Positions 9,633 through 20,520 are shown, counted from the stretch's first letter. The stretch is 64,000 bases of DNA from Nematopogon swammerdamellus (GCA_946902875.1 OX336343.1:2518754-2582753); one strand, 5' to 3'. Notes: generated by a model not told the origin, from the sequence alone. Translations and numbers: made by a program.

Positions 9633-10062
9633 ATTTACTTCGTATAATTTGTGAATATAATCACCCGTCCCTACGATTAGGTTTTATTTCCGTATTTTCA
9701 GCGTGACCCTAATATATAAAGTGCCCACTCATCGTCATTTGAAGCCTTAGTCAGACGTAAGGGCCCTGAAATAAAGCCTTTTGAATAAAGCTCGTCGATA
9801 GAAAAGAATTTTCACAACAAAGGAAAAGCTTTCTTAGAAAATTAAGCGCCCCCGTGGAGTACCTAACGGGTTTAGATATACTAACGTGTTTTGACGTGAA
9901 TTCGATGAACGTATTACGCTTCGCAACATGGGAGGTGAGGTATTCCAGAAAGTTGACGATATAAATACGCTTCGCAACAAGGGGGGCATTCCATGCTCAT
10001 TGAGCTCAGCAGCTACAAAAGGGTCGCAGGCCGGTCACGCTAAACGCCGTTCATCGCACGGG
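9633..10062. other. Mostly unrecognised; family F piece
   Basis: 9893-9990 (GACGTGAATTCGATGAACGT, TTACGCTTCGCAACA, CAACAAGGGGGGCATTCC) matches the start of family F copy 2 at 12739. The remainder shows nothing. Confidence 0.5.
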
Positions 10063-10329
10063 CAGGCCTCACGCACTCTATGTACTTGCGCGCGCTAACT
10101 ACCTACAGCCCGACGGGCCGCCGGCGGTCTTTTTCAGTAGAAATTTGTCTGCCGCGCGAAGTATACATAGACGCTCGCCCACGCAAGTGCGCGCAGCTCC
10201 AAAGCAATAACCACTTTACACTCGATCGTTAAGGTACATTTTCGCACGCAGAGATTGGCGTTGTGAAAGAGTAGGCTATTAAAGCCCGAAGGTAGGAACA
10301 TTTTCTATGGAGTGATTTATCTGTTACGA
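10063..10329 (+). repeat. Family E repeat, copy 2
   Basis: Collinear with 5446-5712, with an extra CACTCGATCGTTAAGGTAC segment also present in copy 3. It ends at TTATCTGTTACGA. Confidence 0.8.
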
Positions 10330-10616
10330 CGGGTACGGGTGAGGCTGGGACTACCCTCCGGTGGTGCTCGAGCTACATCGCCTTCTCATCATCGTACTGG
10401 TAGCGACTACCAACCCGTCTGCGCCCCATCACGCCACAGCTGAGTACCATCCGTATCGAAAATGAGCATCCTACGGCACGGTTCATGTTAGGTTAGGTTA
10501 GGCTTTGGTACCGCAGTCGGCGGTGCTTTATGTTGGTGTTAGTATGGGCTTCTCCCTCAGGTAGGTTTTGGGTATCACGGGGTAGCGTCTGGGACGCTTA
10601 AACTTCCTTTCCTTAC
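10330..10616. other. No recognised feature; short TTAGG run
   Basis: Three TTAGG units at 10489-10503 resemble the insect telomere motif but are too few to be telomeric. Confidence 0.4.
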
Positions 10617-10876
10617 CTATAATAAAATCCAACGCCTGCTTTCTGTCTGAGTGTCTGAGTGTCTGAGTGTCTGAGTGTCTGAGTGTCTGAGTGTATGTCT
10701 GTCTGTCCGCTTATAACTCGAGAACCACTGAACCGATTTTAATAAAACAAAATTCTACGGATAGCTTGATTCTTCCCATCAACTATAGGCTACTTACTAT
10801 CACGCTAAATGGCTTATGAGGTTAGCAGTGAAGTGAAATATGAGAGCGGGCGGAGCCGCGGGCACAGCTAGTAAAT
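10617..10876 (-). repeat. Family G relative with TGTCTGAG array
   Basis: TAATAAAATCCAACGCCTGC, about six GTGTCTGA units, GAACCACTGAACCGATTTTA and the end GCCGCGGGCACAGCTAG. The same layout, with TGTATG instead of TGTCTGAG, is at 29213. Confidence 0.75.
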
Positions 10877-11195
10877 AATAAAACTCAGGATATAGTCAAT
10901 ATTATATTTTTCAATAGCCATAGTCACTTTACAAGAGGTAAATGTAGGTATTTTTGGTAGGTCCATTGCGATACGACTCTGTATTCCTATAATTTCAAAT
11001 TACATAATCAATCTGTACTCATAATTCTTTTTGCTTGACTCTGTGTTCCACCTACTTCCCATCCTCACTGGAGACTGGTCCGGCATCAGCGTCGGTGGAA
11101 GCAGAACTGGGGTCATGTCCGGCGCTCCACCTTGGGTCCGACCGCCGCAAGCGCTCGGGGGTGGAGGGTGGGTGACATTTTGGGTGTGTGGACGA
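10877..11195. other. No recognised feature
   Basis: Includes a GGGGGTGGAGGGTGGG patch at 11155-11172; otherwise plain sequence. Confidence 0.35.
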
Positions 11196-11530
11196 CATAA
11201 AGTACGTACTTTCGACGGCTTCGTGCTGCCAAACTATACAACCTACGAACGTGAACGCTACCACGCCTTAAAGGCCCATCCGCAAACTACACAAAACCGT
11301 GCCTTCGACCTCCCCCTAACACCGATGACGTCACCACCATCTCCCCAAGTGTGCTCTCGCGCTCAGTACAATTTGCGATAGCGGCAAAGTACTTGTTCGA
11401 TTTTCACTAAATAAACTCTCACGGACAAATTCAGGCTTAACATACATTTTGGTCCAAAAATGTAATAATTTTTCGAGCACGAAAGCACACGGGTAACTTT
11501 CGTCGAATTCACGAAACCTAACCAACCCGG
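11196..11530 (+). repeat. Family F repeat, copy 1 (empty site)
   Basis: TGCTGCCAAACTATACAACC, CCACGCCTTAAAGGCCCATC, CTAACACCGATGACGTCACC, then GCAAAGTACTTGTTCGATTT and CGAATTCACGAAACC. It is collinear with 12785-13290 but lacks the 198-bp MITE present there, so it preserves the unoccupied TA site. Confidence 0.85.
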
Positions 11531-11689
11531 CGGCGGCAGAAGCTCGCCTAACTACCTAGCGAGATTTTTAGGATTCCGTATCCATACCGAAGCCTAATTA
11601 CTAAGCCGTACAGGATACGGAAATTTAAAAAAATACATAGGAAAAAAACCTTTTTTTTAGAAAGCGCTACATTTGGCGACTAGTCACCC

Positions 11690-11782
11690 ATAAGGTGTTT
11701 AACGACGCCCACGGACATTCGGTCGTATGAGTGGGTTGCGAATGTCAAGCCGGCCTGACAGGTGCCTATTCACGCCTCTATT
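11690..11782 (-). pseudogene. LINE ORF2 C-terminal fragment
   Basis: Minus strand matches the end of the LINE fragment at 41850 (CACCTGTCAGGCCGG, CGAATGTCC-type, ACACCTTATG-type). It is cut at the left and interrupted at the right by the TIR element at 11791. Confidence 0.6.
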
Positions 11783-11790
11783 GAAGGACC
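11783..11790. repeat. Target duplication GAAGGACC (left)
   Basis: Repeated exactly at 12097-12104 on the other side of the TIR element. Confidence 0.85.
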
Positions 11791-12096
11791 CTAGAACGAT
11801 AAAAAAGGTACGGACGCCGGACTGTCAAATACTTGTATGAGAACTAGCGTCGCCGAGTTCCGGGGAGCGGAGTGTACTATATTCCACTAAGTATTCCACT
11901 ATTGTGCACCCTAAACTTGGCTGTAGTGTTTTACACGTAAACACAGAGCAGGTTTTTGCGAACGCAGCGCAGCCGATGACAGACTGACGGGCTAGCGCGC
12001 GACCGTCCTATGAAACAAGTATGCTTTTACTTATATCGTGTGTTACGCTGGCGGCGAGGACAGGGTTCGGGATCCATACCTTTTTTATCGTTCTAG
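11791..12096 (-). mobile_element. P-like TIR element, copy 1
   Basis: Perfect 20-bp inverted ends CTAGAACGATAAAAAAGGTA with an 8-bp duplication outside. The interior, read on the minus strand, matches the element at 52734 (CCTCGCCGCCAGCGTAACAC, GTCGCGCGCTAGCCCGTC, CACTACAGCCAAGTTTAG). It has lost about 17 bases including the ATG of the THAP exon, and the following splice donor. No intact reading frame. Confidence 0.85.
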
Positions 12097-12104
12097 GAAG
12101 GACC

Positions 12105-12410
12105 CATATCTCAAGGAAAAGATTTTCGATACCCAGGTATTTAGTAGATTATCTCAGTTTAGGATTGTGCCATTGGATGTGAATAAAATATTACTCTACC
12201 TACTGCGGACTGAATAAATATTTACGTTGAGTTTATTTTCGGAAACAGCAAACAAACATTACCTTTGATCTGTTAGTTTACCTAGAGGTCTCGTGACGAA
12301 ATACAGGCAAATCAATACAACCTGTTCACGCTCGCAAGGGGAAGAGGCAACAGACAGAACACAGATTGGGCGGAAATGATGTGCAATACTTACGAGAAGT
12401 ACTATGTGAG
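12105..12410. other. No recognised feature
   Basis: AT-rich; no gene or repeat boundary visible. Confidence 0.35.
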
Positions 12411-12725
12411 GCCGGTACTTAAAAAGAATAACCCCACTGCGTCTCTCCCCGTGCATGTCGTAAAAGGCGACTAAGGCATAAGGACGAGATGCCGTGCTAA
12501 AGGGCGACAGGCTTGGCACCTTTCACCTTGGCGGGGTCCTTCCACCGAGTCGTGCAGCAGGTGGGTATTTGTGCCTTACTTGCTGCTTGATAGTTATCTT
12601 GTCCGAATACTTTGCTAAACGTGGTGGTTGATGTTGTGTTGCAATTTTCCACAACACCGATTACTCTGCTTACCCTGATTGTCGGGATACAGCGTGTGTG
12701 GTATGTATGTATGTATTTACTTACG
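12411..12725 (+). mobile_element. Family D element
   Basis: Reference copy. Head: GAGGCCGGTACTTAAAAAGA, CCCCACTGCGTCTCTCCCCG, TCGTAAAAGGCGACTAAGG. Middle: GCCGTGCTAAAGGGCGACAG, GCCTTACTTGCTGCTTGATA. Hairpin TGATGTTGTGTTGC / ACAACACCGATTAC, then CCCTGATTGTCGGGATACAG and a GTATGTATGTATG tail. The microsatellite tail suggests a SINE-like retroelement; no ORF. Confidence 0.75.
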
Positions 12726-12738
12726 AAAAAAAGTCCTT

Positions 12739-13006
12739 TTGACGTGAATTCAATGAACGTCTTACGCTTCGCAACAAGGGGGGCATCCAGAAAGTTCGCG
12801 ATATAAAGTATGTACTTTAAACGGCTTCGTGCTGCCAAACTATACAACCTACGAACGTGAACGCTACCACGCCTTAAAGGCCCATCCGCAAATTACCCAA
12901 AACCGTGCCTTCGACCTCCCCCTAACACCGATGACGTCACCACCATCTATCCCCCCCAAGTGTGCTCACGCGCTCAGTTAAACTTGCGTAGTTAGCGTCA
13001 AAAGTA
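12739..13006 (+). repeat. Family F repeat, copy 2, left part
   Basis: Runs from GACGTGAATTCAATGAACGT to GCGTCAAAAGTA, where the MITE is inserted. Continues at 13205. Confidence 0.85.
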
Positions 13007-13204
13007 CAGTTCTCTCAAAACTTTAATGCCGCTCAACCTACCTGCGCAGTCAACGAATTTTAGGTCACAATACGTAGAACATAGGGTAGCCTTTAATGTC
13101 GCTCGCATCTTGGGTTCGCGCATGTGCAGTGAAGCAAATTATCTAACCTAAAATTCGTTGACAGCGCAGGTAGGTCGAGCGTCATTTAAGTTTTGAGGGG
13201 ACTG
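13007..13204. mobile_element. 198-bp TA-flanked MITE
   Basis: The ends start CAGTTCTCTCAAAACTTTAA and, inverted, CAGTCCCCTCAAAACTTAAA. About 60 bp of inverted arm includes CTACCTGCGCAGTCAACGAA. TA lies on each side, and the sister copy at 11196 has the uninterrupted site. A Tc1/mariner-type non-autonomous element. The same family is at 32413-33078. Confidence 0.92.
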
Positions 13205-13290
13205 TACTCGTTCGATTTTTTTTTTACACGAAAGGACACGGGAACTTTCATCCAATTCACGAAACTAAACTAACCCGGCGGAAGTGGCGC
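13205..13290 (+). repeat. Family F repeat, copy 2, right part
   Basis: TACTCGTTCGATTTT then GGACACGGGAACTTTC and ACTAACCCGGCGG, continuing the family F alignment after the MITE. Confidence 0.85.
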
Positions 13291-13504
13291 GCGGATATAA
13301 AAAATCGCGCTAGGCGGTACCTATATTCTGGTTTCAGAGAAATCTAATTGGCATAATTTTTCATCAAAATCGGTTCAGTACTTTTCAAGATATGGGCTGT
13401 TAAGTGCGCACCGATCACTGGAAAAACACGTCGTCAGTCACCCAATTCTGCGCAGAACTTGTTATGTAATATAACTAAAAAGAGTGAAATAAAAAACTGT
13501 TTTT

Positions 13505-13833
13505 AAAAAACATTGAACCGACTTCAAAAAACAACTAGAACTTAAAAGTGTTAAATAATATTTTGATTCATATTCGGACCCTTGAGTTGAAGGCGGTACA
13601 AAAGCACACATGAAAATTGATAGATAGACCCCTTTTGTGCTTTTGGTGATGAATTGATGATCGATCAATCAAAAAAATATTTAAGTCAGTTCTTCTTCGC
13701 ATTGAATTTAGAACTGGCGGAATTTTCGACATGTCCAAGCGTAGATTACCTACCTGTGGATGAAATTATACAATAAACAATAAACAATAAGACTTTTAAG
13801 TTGTAGTTTGTTTTTGAAGTCGGTTCAATGTTT
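13505..13833. mobile_element. Inverted-repeat element
   Basis: CATTGAACCGACTTCAAAAA with AACTAGAACTTAAAAG (13511-13549) is inverted at 13791-13830. 13690-13790 also matches 23190-23300 reversed (GAATTTAGAACTGGCGGAAT). No ORF. Confidence 0.6.
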
Positions 13834-14304
13834 ATTAAAATATTTTTTTTAGCATTGCTTCTACCAAACTGCTCCCGAAATTAACCTGTATGTATGTACA
13901 CCGCTCGGCCGCGAGACACGCTCCCCTCCTTGTCCAAGCGTTTTGTTCCCCCATGTAGTAGCGATATCGAGTGCCTCATAACAGCATTTCACCCCCGCAG
14001 CCTGAGTGGAGGCGTAGAGGGGCTCAAAAGCCCGCGACACAGACTGAAAACTGTTATTTGATCTGCGAACAAGATGGAGTGATCCGTTGGGGGGATATCG
14101 GAGAAAAATTGCCAGTATTTTGGGATTTTTTCTCTTGTGGTGTGAATCTTGTGTATTCACTTTTACGTGTGTGGAGAGGGCGAGGGAGGATTTGTTACAG
14201 GCAGGAATTTCTTCTAGTCAACCTTGATCCTTGATCAACCTTATCGTTTGTGTATCTGTTAATAGATAAATATAAAATGTTAATAGATAAATAATAAATA
14301 TCTC
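13834..14304. other. No recognised feature
   Basis: Short ORFs on both strands overlap each other and show no motif. Confidence 0.35.
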
Positions 14305-14560
14305 CTCAGTCAGTCAGCGTGTAAGCGACCTGCTGGTCATACGCCTCTTCAATTTTCCCCCAGTCCTTCCGGCCTTCAGCGGTACGGTAGCACTGCTTTC
14401 CGTCGACGTACTTGATGTCGTCGTCCCACTTGGCGGGTGTTCCTCACACACTTCGTTTTCTTGTCTGCGGCCACCTGTGTAGGAGACACGGTTACTCTAA
14501 CTGTTGTCGTCTCTTCGGCTGACGTGCCCAGCCCACTGCCACTTGAGCTTAGCCGCCCGT
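14305..14560 (-). pseudogene. RTE-type LINE 3' fragment
   Basis: GTCAGTCAGCGTGTAAGCGA, CTTCAGCGGTACGGTAGCAC and GACGTACTTGATGTCGTCGT match, reversed, the coding end at 35130-35290 whose protein reads DIKYVGGKQWFRTAEGREN. Frameshifted and degraded. Confidence 0.65.
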
Positions 14561-14814
14561 TGTCCAATATCGACTACTTTAATGCGTCGGCATATATGTA
14601 GCCTATTGCACCTAATTTGTAAGAATTGGTCTTCAATATGTACATTTTGGATGGAATTCATGACTCACAAACCTACCACTTATAATAAATAAATAATTTT
14701 ATCATTTTGTTCCAGGTATGCGCTTGTCGATGCTGTATGCAATAGACAGTTAGGTATGTATGTGTGTACGTCTACCTACAGACAACCAGATTTCTCGGGT
14801 ACGGAAACCTATTT

Positions 14815-15174
14815 CTAAGCCTACGCCGTCTGTCTGTATGTCTGTTCGTCTGTCTGTCCGAGGGCTGCATTCCTTGAACCGTAATAGGTAGCCCGTTGAA
14901 ATTTTCACAGAATATGTGTTATTTATTAATTATGGCCGATGTAACAACAAATAATAAAAATAAGAAAAAGTAAAATATTCACGGGGCTCCCCATACAAGA
15001 AACTGTACGCGCGTCATCTACCGAAAACAGTACGAAGCATTTTAACTAATCATGAATTTTAACTAATATGAAGCATTTCATAAAACACGCCATAGATGGC
15101 GTGAGTGGCGCTGACCGTGGCATGGCGAAACGGAACCCTCGGTGCGCGAGTTCGACTCGCACTTGGCCGGTTTA
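14815..15174 (+). repeat. Family C repeat, nearly full
   Basis: TATTTCTAAGCCTACGCCGT, CTGTCTGTCCGAGGGCTG, CAGAATATGTGTTATTTATT, CGCCATAGATGGCGTGAG, GTGCGCGAGTTCGACTCGC and ACTTGGCCGGTTT in the expected order. Confidence 0.8.
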
Positions 15175-15224
15175 TTTTTTATTTCACAAGGGTCCTTGCC
15201 AGCTTTAACTGCCTACAGAACCCT

Positions 15225-15250
15225 AAAACAGACAGACAGACAGACAGACG
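15225..15250. repeat. ACAG microsatellite
   Basis: Five or more CAGA units; the usual C-repeat tail sequence. Confidence 0.8.
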
Positions 15251-15324
15251 ACGAAGTGTCACGAGAGTCCTTTTGTGCAATCCATATCTTCCGCCCTACA
15301 GCAAACACGGCCCCCTCAGCATAC

Positions 15325-15611
15325 ACCTGCGGCTTCACCGTTCGGAACCGGTGTAAAACTGTAGGTCCCTTCCCTTGCCCCTTACTAGGTCGTAGGCTCA
15401 AATTGTAGCCGACTGGGTTGGTACCACCGTACTGGATGTAAGATGACCGCATAGCAACCTCGGTTGTGTTCTCCTCTAGTCCAGTATAGCCGACAATCCA
15501 GGGAAGTCTCCGGTATGGCACCTACCTTCTCGGAGGTGATATTGGCTAGTCAGAGCATGTGCTTTGGCCCCTCTGACTCAGCCACCCATACCGGATTACA
15601 TAAAAAAAAAA
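15325..15611 (+). mobile_element. SINE-B, 5'-truncated
   Basis: Starts at CTGCGGCTTCACCGTTCGGA, with the tRNA-like head missing. Core and tail intact: CTAGTCCAGTATAGCC, CTTCTCGGAGGTGATATTGG, CCACCCATACCGGATTACAT, then A10. Confidence 0.9.
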
Positions 15612-15795
15612 TACATGCACCCCCGCACTCAACAATAGGGTCCCACATTACCTGAACGCGAAGCGAGCCCACTGCCTATCGCTTCCCTAACATTGTCAGC
15701 GGGCAGATGTTCCACAAAACCAGGACCCTTTTCAATCGCCAACAAGGGTGCCAATATATGCGTATCGGAACCTTTCGTACGATAGCTCGATTTAA

Positions 15796-15850
15796 AAAAC
15801 CGGCCAAGTGCGAGCCGAACCCGCGCACCGAGGATTCCGTATCGCCATTT
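15796..15850 (-). repeat. Family C repeat, left part, split by SINE
   Basis: AAAAACCGGCCAAGTGCGAG to ATTCCGTATCGCCAT. The rest of the repeat resumes at 16181 beyond the inserted SINE-A. Confidence 0.85.
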
Positions 15851-16180
15851 TTTTTTTTATGGAACCTGACACGGTTGGCGACATCACCTACAACATCCGT
15901 GATGTCAGCCCATAACACAGGGTGAACTAGGTGCCATGTCAGTGCTTCCCTTCATTTCATGTCGGCTACACTAAACTGGACGGAAAACACGAACTATTTA
16001 CATAGCCGTTTCGACCGACGTTTCGTTCAGTGCGGTGGTACCAACCCGGCCGGGATAAACCCTACCACCTAGTAAGGTAAGAAGGGAAGGGACCTACAGT
16101 TTAACGTGGAATCCGAACCACGGTCAGCCTCCAACGGTCGAGCGGTCACCCATCCAATCACTGACCGCGCTCAGCCATTT
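15848..16180 (-). mobile_element. SINE-A inserted in family C
   Basis: Poly-T, tail (ATCACCTACAACATCCGTGA), core and B box, then the 5S-like end; the head stops at CTGACCGCGCTCAGC. The words GCCATTT on both sides look like the target duplication. Confidence 0.88.
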
Positions 16181-16497
16181 CATGGTTAGCGCCACTCACG
16201 CCATCTATGGCGTGTTTTATGAAATGCTTTACGTTAGTTAAAATACATGATGAGTTAAATAGCGCACATACACTTTTTAGGTTCTTTTATGAGGATTTTT
16301 CGTGGATTTTTTAACTTTTTATTATTTTTATTATTTGTTGTTATATCGGCCATAATAAATAACACATATTCTGTGAACATTTCAACAGACTACCTTATTA
16401 AGCAAGAGATTAAGCCCTCGGACAGAGACGGACACACAGACAGACAGACGGCGTTGGCTCAGTACTAGGGTTCCGTACGATGGATACGGAAACCTAA
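16181..16497 (-). repeat. Family C repeat, right part
   Basis: TCATGGTTAGCGCCACTCAC, CATAATAAATAACACATATT, a CAGACAGACAGACGGCG run, then CTAGGGTTCCGTACGATGG. Confidence 0.85.
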
Positions 16498-16914
16498 AAA
16501 TACAGTCAAGAGCGAGTCAGGCTCGCACATATTATGGTTCCGTACTAAAACATAAATACGTTTTTTTCTTCGAAAATATTACATTGTCGAAAAAACCTGC
16601 AGTTTTCCTTTAATATATGGCCTAATATCTACTAACCCTATGAAAGTCAAAATTTTAGCTTTAGAAACCTGGGAGAACAGGGGGGGGGGGGCGGTAATTT
16701 TTTTTTGCACATGGGGGAGGGGGGTATTTTTTATTTGTCATAATAATATAATATTTATTTTTGCCACACACCTGGCAGTTGTCATACCCCAAAGGTATTA
16801 TTGGTAGAAAATGCCTTAGGCATTAAGTTTTACCCTTCCATATTTTTTAAGTGCAATAAATATACCAAATACGCGTACTGCATGACTTAGTTTAGTTTAG
16901 ATTTGGTTTGGCTC
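16498..16914. other. Mostly unrecognised, with G-run
   Basis: 16500-16545 is C-like (GAGCGAGTCAGGCTCGCAC). At 16680-16735 a long G tract and a second GGGGGAGGGGGG tract could form G-quadruplexes. Nothing else. Confidence 0.45.
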
Positions 16915-17030
16915 ACCGTGCAACAAGACAATTGGCTATTCTGTCGCCCTTTAGCACGACGTGTTGTCCTTATTTCTCAGTCTTATTGATACGGTATGCC
17001 CGACGAGAGATGCAGTGGCACCATTCAGTT
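16915..17030 (-). repeat. Family D fragment
   Basis: GTCGCCCTTTAGCACGACGT then GAGAGATGCAGTGGCACCA, a diverged D head/middle. Confidence 0.5.
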
Positions 17031-17273
17031 TATGTACCTGATGGAACCCACACCGGCAGTCAATCAGCCCAAATCGAGCTATCGTGTGAATCCCGCTCCA
17101 TTTCTTGGATAATAGTCATCCGTGTTATCTTTGCGCTATTGAGGCAGAGGACAAAAAGTGTCGCATGTTTTTTTACCTGACAGACTATGTGATCACTAAT
17201 TTATTACATCTTTATGTTGGAGCCTTTGTAATGTGCGCTGTGTTCGATTATACAGTCGGGTAAAAAAGTGCAC

Positions 17274-17395
17274 ACATCTGGATGTAAGATGGCCGCATAG
17301 GCAGCCTCGGCTGTGCTCTCCTCTAGTCCAGTATAGCCAGCAATTCTCCGGTATGGCACCTTCCTTCTCGGAGGTGAAATTGGCTGGTTTAATCG
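17274..17395 (+). mobile_element. SINE-B core fragment
   Basis: From ACATCTGGATGTAAGATGGC to CTCGGAGGTGAAATTGGCTG; head and tail missing, small deletion in CAGCAATTCTCCGG. Confidence 0.75.
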
Positions 17396-19451
17396 GCATA
17401 ATTCGGCAATACAAGATTTTAAAATTTTTCAAATACATCTAGCCGACAGAGTAGGTATCTATCTATTTATTAGACTACCATTCTATAATCATCATCCTCG
17501 TATTCGTCATATTTTAACATTTAACATTCAGCATGTTGCCAGTCCGATTATCACAGCGAAGAAGAACTGGCAAGAAACTTCGCTGGATACTTTTTTTACG
17601 TCCACTTAGTCTACATTTACAAAAATGTTTGCCTACAAAGTACGAGTCATCATTATTTCTAAAAATTAATCATTATTAGAGTAGGTACTATTATTTTTTT
17701 TACATTGTTCTATCTACAATGTGCTATGAAAATTACTAACTGACACGATTTCATACCATATGTACGAGTATCAAACAATTCTGACAAAATTCTCTATACA
17801 CCTGATTTTATTTTGAATTTTACGTTTACTTTTGATTTTATGTAGTCAGAAATTATCAAGCGTACCTACCTAAATTATTATAGTAATTCTAGCTATCAAA
17901 CTCTATTTTGTAGCTAGTCACAAAGTATTTGTAATCGAAGACATAAAAAAAACACTGCGATTTTTTTTTTTCGGCTCTCCTTTGTGGGAGTGATCGAACC
18001 GGACTTTAAAAACAAAATTTAACAACACAACAAGCATAGTGAACTACCATACCTGTGACCATACGAATGGTGAATAAAGAATAAAGAATATAGTTACCGT
18101 ATTACCGCGCGGTGAGTTTTCGGACGGGAGTTTTCCGTATCGAACGGAAAACTCCCGTCTCGGTTTATTGCACGAAAGTTAACTTAAACGGCCAACATAC
18201 ATATTCTATTCCATATTTAAATAATGGTAAACCGCCAAAACGCCGGGAAATATTCAAAGATGCAACGTTTTATTCAGTTATATTTTGTGGAAGCCTTTTG
18301 CAAGAGATCCGGCCGGACCACTCTATATTCAAATGAAAACGCATCAATATTTCGCGCCCGTATCGCTTTCTGTCTCTTATTTTTTTCTTGTTATTTGCTT
18401 ACATCGAAATGATCTACTGTCGATATCTGTAAAAGTTGATCTGATTTGTTATGACATTTTTATTTTTCTATACTCTAGAAAGGAAGGAAGGAAAAGGGGA
18501 AAGCACAAAAACGGCTTAAACGTTCCTAATAGTTCACTTTGAGTGCTAAATTCAAGTCAAAACAACGGTGTTTTCATGGAGGGTCGCTCCCAAAGGGTCG
18601 ATGCCCGCCAAATTGTTTTCTCTAGCTAACTCAGAAACGAGAGAATTAAAACAATACCAGAGAATAAACGAGACGAATCCTTCAGAACCCGCAGAGCTCG
18701 AATGTAAGTTCTCCATCTTCGAAGTCTCCATTTTGAGAAACGAAAGATGAAAAGCCGTTGCGAAAACAAGGAATTTTAACAAATGCCAACCGTCAGCCAA
18801 CGGTTCTAATTTCAAATTAAATTTGATGCGTTCCATTAAAACGGACCGTTCCTTCATTTGATTAGTGTCCCAGGTCCCAGAGCCCTCTCCGCCCTTTGTC
18901 GTTTATTTAGTTATCTATTGCTATCGCCGAGGAGACGAAATTCAAAATCGACCAATAGGATTCGTCGTTCAGGAACGGCGGACGTTCAGAACAGCTCAAT
19001 AGGATTTGAAATTGGAGCTTGGAGTGTTCTTTCATGAAGTATTTTGTTTTTAAACCAATATAATTTGCTTTTCAACGCTTTCGCGCTCTACCAAGATTTC
19101 AAATTTAGAACCAATTATGTTTGTAAATCAGCTTTACCCGCCATTCGAAGTGGAGCCTTTCAATGGAGCTGGTTTACTGGACATTTCGAGGCAAATTATT
19201 ATTATGCTAAGCAGTTTTGTTGAAAGCTATGCTCACAAATTTTCCTTGTAATAGCGACCGTAACTACTCCTAATTCAACTTTAAGAAGCATGCCTTTGTT
19301 AAGTACTGACTTATTCAAGGCCAGACTGGTAGGTATATGTACATGTAACAGGTATTCCTACGCATTACCTAGATATATCTCTTGAAATTTTGTGGACGTA
19401 TTTCTACAACATAATCCATCAACGGTTAGTTATTCATTCCGGTTACTTTTC
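17396..19451. other. Long mostly unique stretch
   Basis: Two kilobases with no recognised repeat except a short match near 17560-17585 to 23280. The ORFs at 18112-18542 and 18552-18857 overlap on both strands and lack motifs. The only structure I see is the hairpin at 18124. This is the best candidate for single-copy DNA in the left half. Confidence 0.45.
18124..18158. repeat. 15-bp perfect hairpin
   Basis: ACGGGAGTTTTCCGT and its exact inverse separated by ATCGA, in otherwise unique sequence. Confidence 0.9.
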
Positions 19452-19810
19452 GTCAGCCTCGGTAGCTCAGTGGTGCGGTCGGTCGACTGTTGTTAAGCAC
19501 ACCTGGGCGCGGTCAGTCAGTACTTGGATGGGTGAGCGGTTACCCATCCAAGTACTTGGTTCGGATTCCATGTACAAGTGTAGGTCGCTTCCCTTCTTAC
19601 CTTTCTAGGTGGTAGGGTTTAACCCGCCCGGGTTGGTACCACCGCACTGAATGAAACGTCGCGTCGGTCGGAACGGCTATGTACATAAATAGTTAGAGGT
19701 TTCTGTCCTGCTCAGCGTAGCCGACATGAAATGAAGGAAAGCACTAACATGGCACCTAGTTCACCCGATGTTATGGGCTGACATCACGGATGTTGTATGT
19801 GATGTAGCAT
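19452..19810 (+). mobile_element. SINE-A with internal palindrome in head
   Basis: GTCAGCCTCGGTAGCTCAGT head, 5S-like GGCGCGGTCAGTCAGTACTT. Then AGTACTTGGATGGGT (19519-19533) is followed, inverted, by ACCCATCCAAGTACT (19542-19556), replacing the normal stretch before the B box. Core and tail normal; no long poly-A. Confidence 0.88.
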
Positions 19811-19939
19811 CTTTTTTTTATGTATACCAACATGGGTGGCTGTGCCGAGAGACCAATGGTACGGTCAACAGAGCCAAAAACCCCTCTCCTCGCGAAACCA
19901 CGCTCAGTGAGGCGCCATGCCAGCAGATTTGTCCTTATC

Positions 19940-20035
19940 GATCTTGTCCTTATCGCTTAGTCGTCTTTTACGACATGCACGGGGAGAGATGCAGTGGAGC
20001 TATTATTTTTCAGTACCGGCTCGCTCCATTGCTCG
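19940..20035 (-). repeat. Family D head fragment
   Basis: TCTTTTACGACATGCACGGG, GAGAGATGCAGTGGAGCTAT, CAGTACCGGCTC. Preceded at 19820-19860 by a diverged SINE-B tail (ACCAACATGGGTGGCTG). Confidence 0.6.
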
Positions 20036-20520
20036 CTGGGCAACTTTAAACCTTTGAACAACACCGACCGTCAGCGTCCACGTTTCACACCCTTACGTCA
20101 TACATAACCGGGAGGACACACTGGTCGGTCATATCATATATCATCATCGGTCAGAACAGACCTCAGGGCGAATTTTAACTTTACGAAGGCAGCCCAAGTT
20201 TAATGAGTACTTACTTTCTAATTCTTAGCGCAGAACATATTATTTTTACACAGACTGCGAGACAGACTGTCATATTGGGTTACAAAGTGAACGCCATTAA
20301 AAATTGTGCATATTGAATCTGTGTCTACTTGTGCGGGCAATTTCGGTCTCAAATTGAAGCATTTACCAAATTGCTTGAGAAACCGAACACTCAGTGTAAA
20401 CACATTTAACTCATGAAAAGCAAACTCAAATGTTCTGTCGGCGCCCGCTGCTATAATAACCCGCCATCTTAGGGCGCTCGCATACGGGCTTTTTGTGGTT
20501 TTCAAAGACTGCGATATTTA
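20036..20520. other. No recognised feature
   Basis: A 95-codon minus ORF (20218-20505) has no recognisable domain. Confidence 0.35.

Noticed and set aside
10489..10503. Telomeric TTAGG repeat
   Set aside because: Only three units, inside ordinary repeat-rich DNA.
12600..12720. Family D hairpin as a Helitron 3' end
   Set aside because: The hairpin is strong, but the element ends in GTAT repeats rather than CTRR, and no AT host dinucleotide rule is evident.
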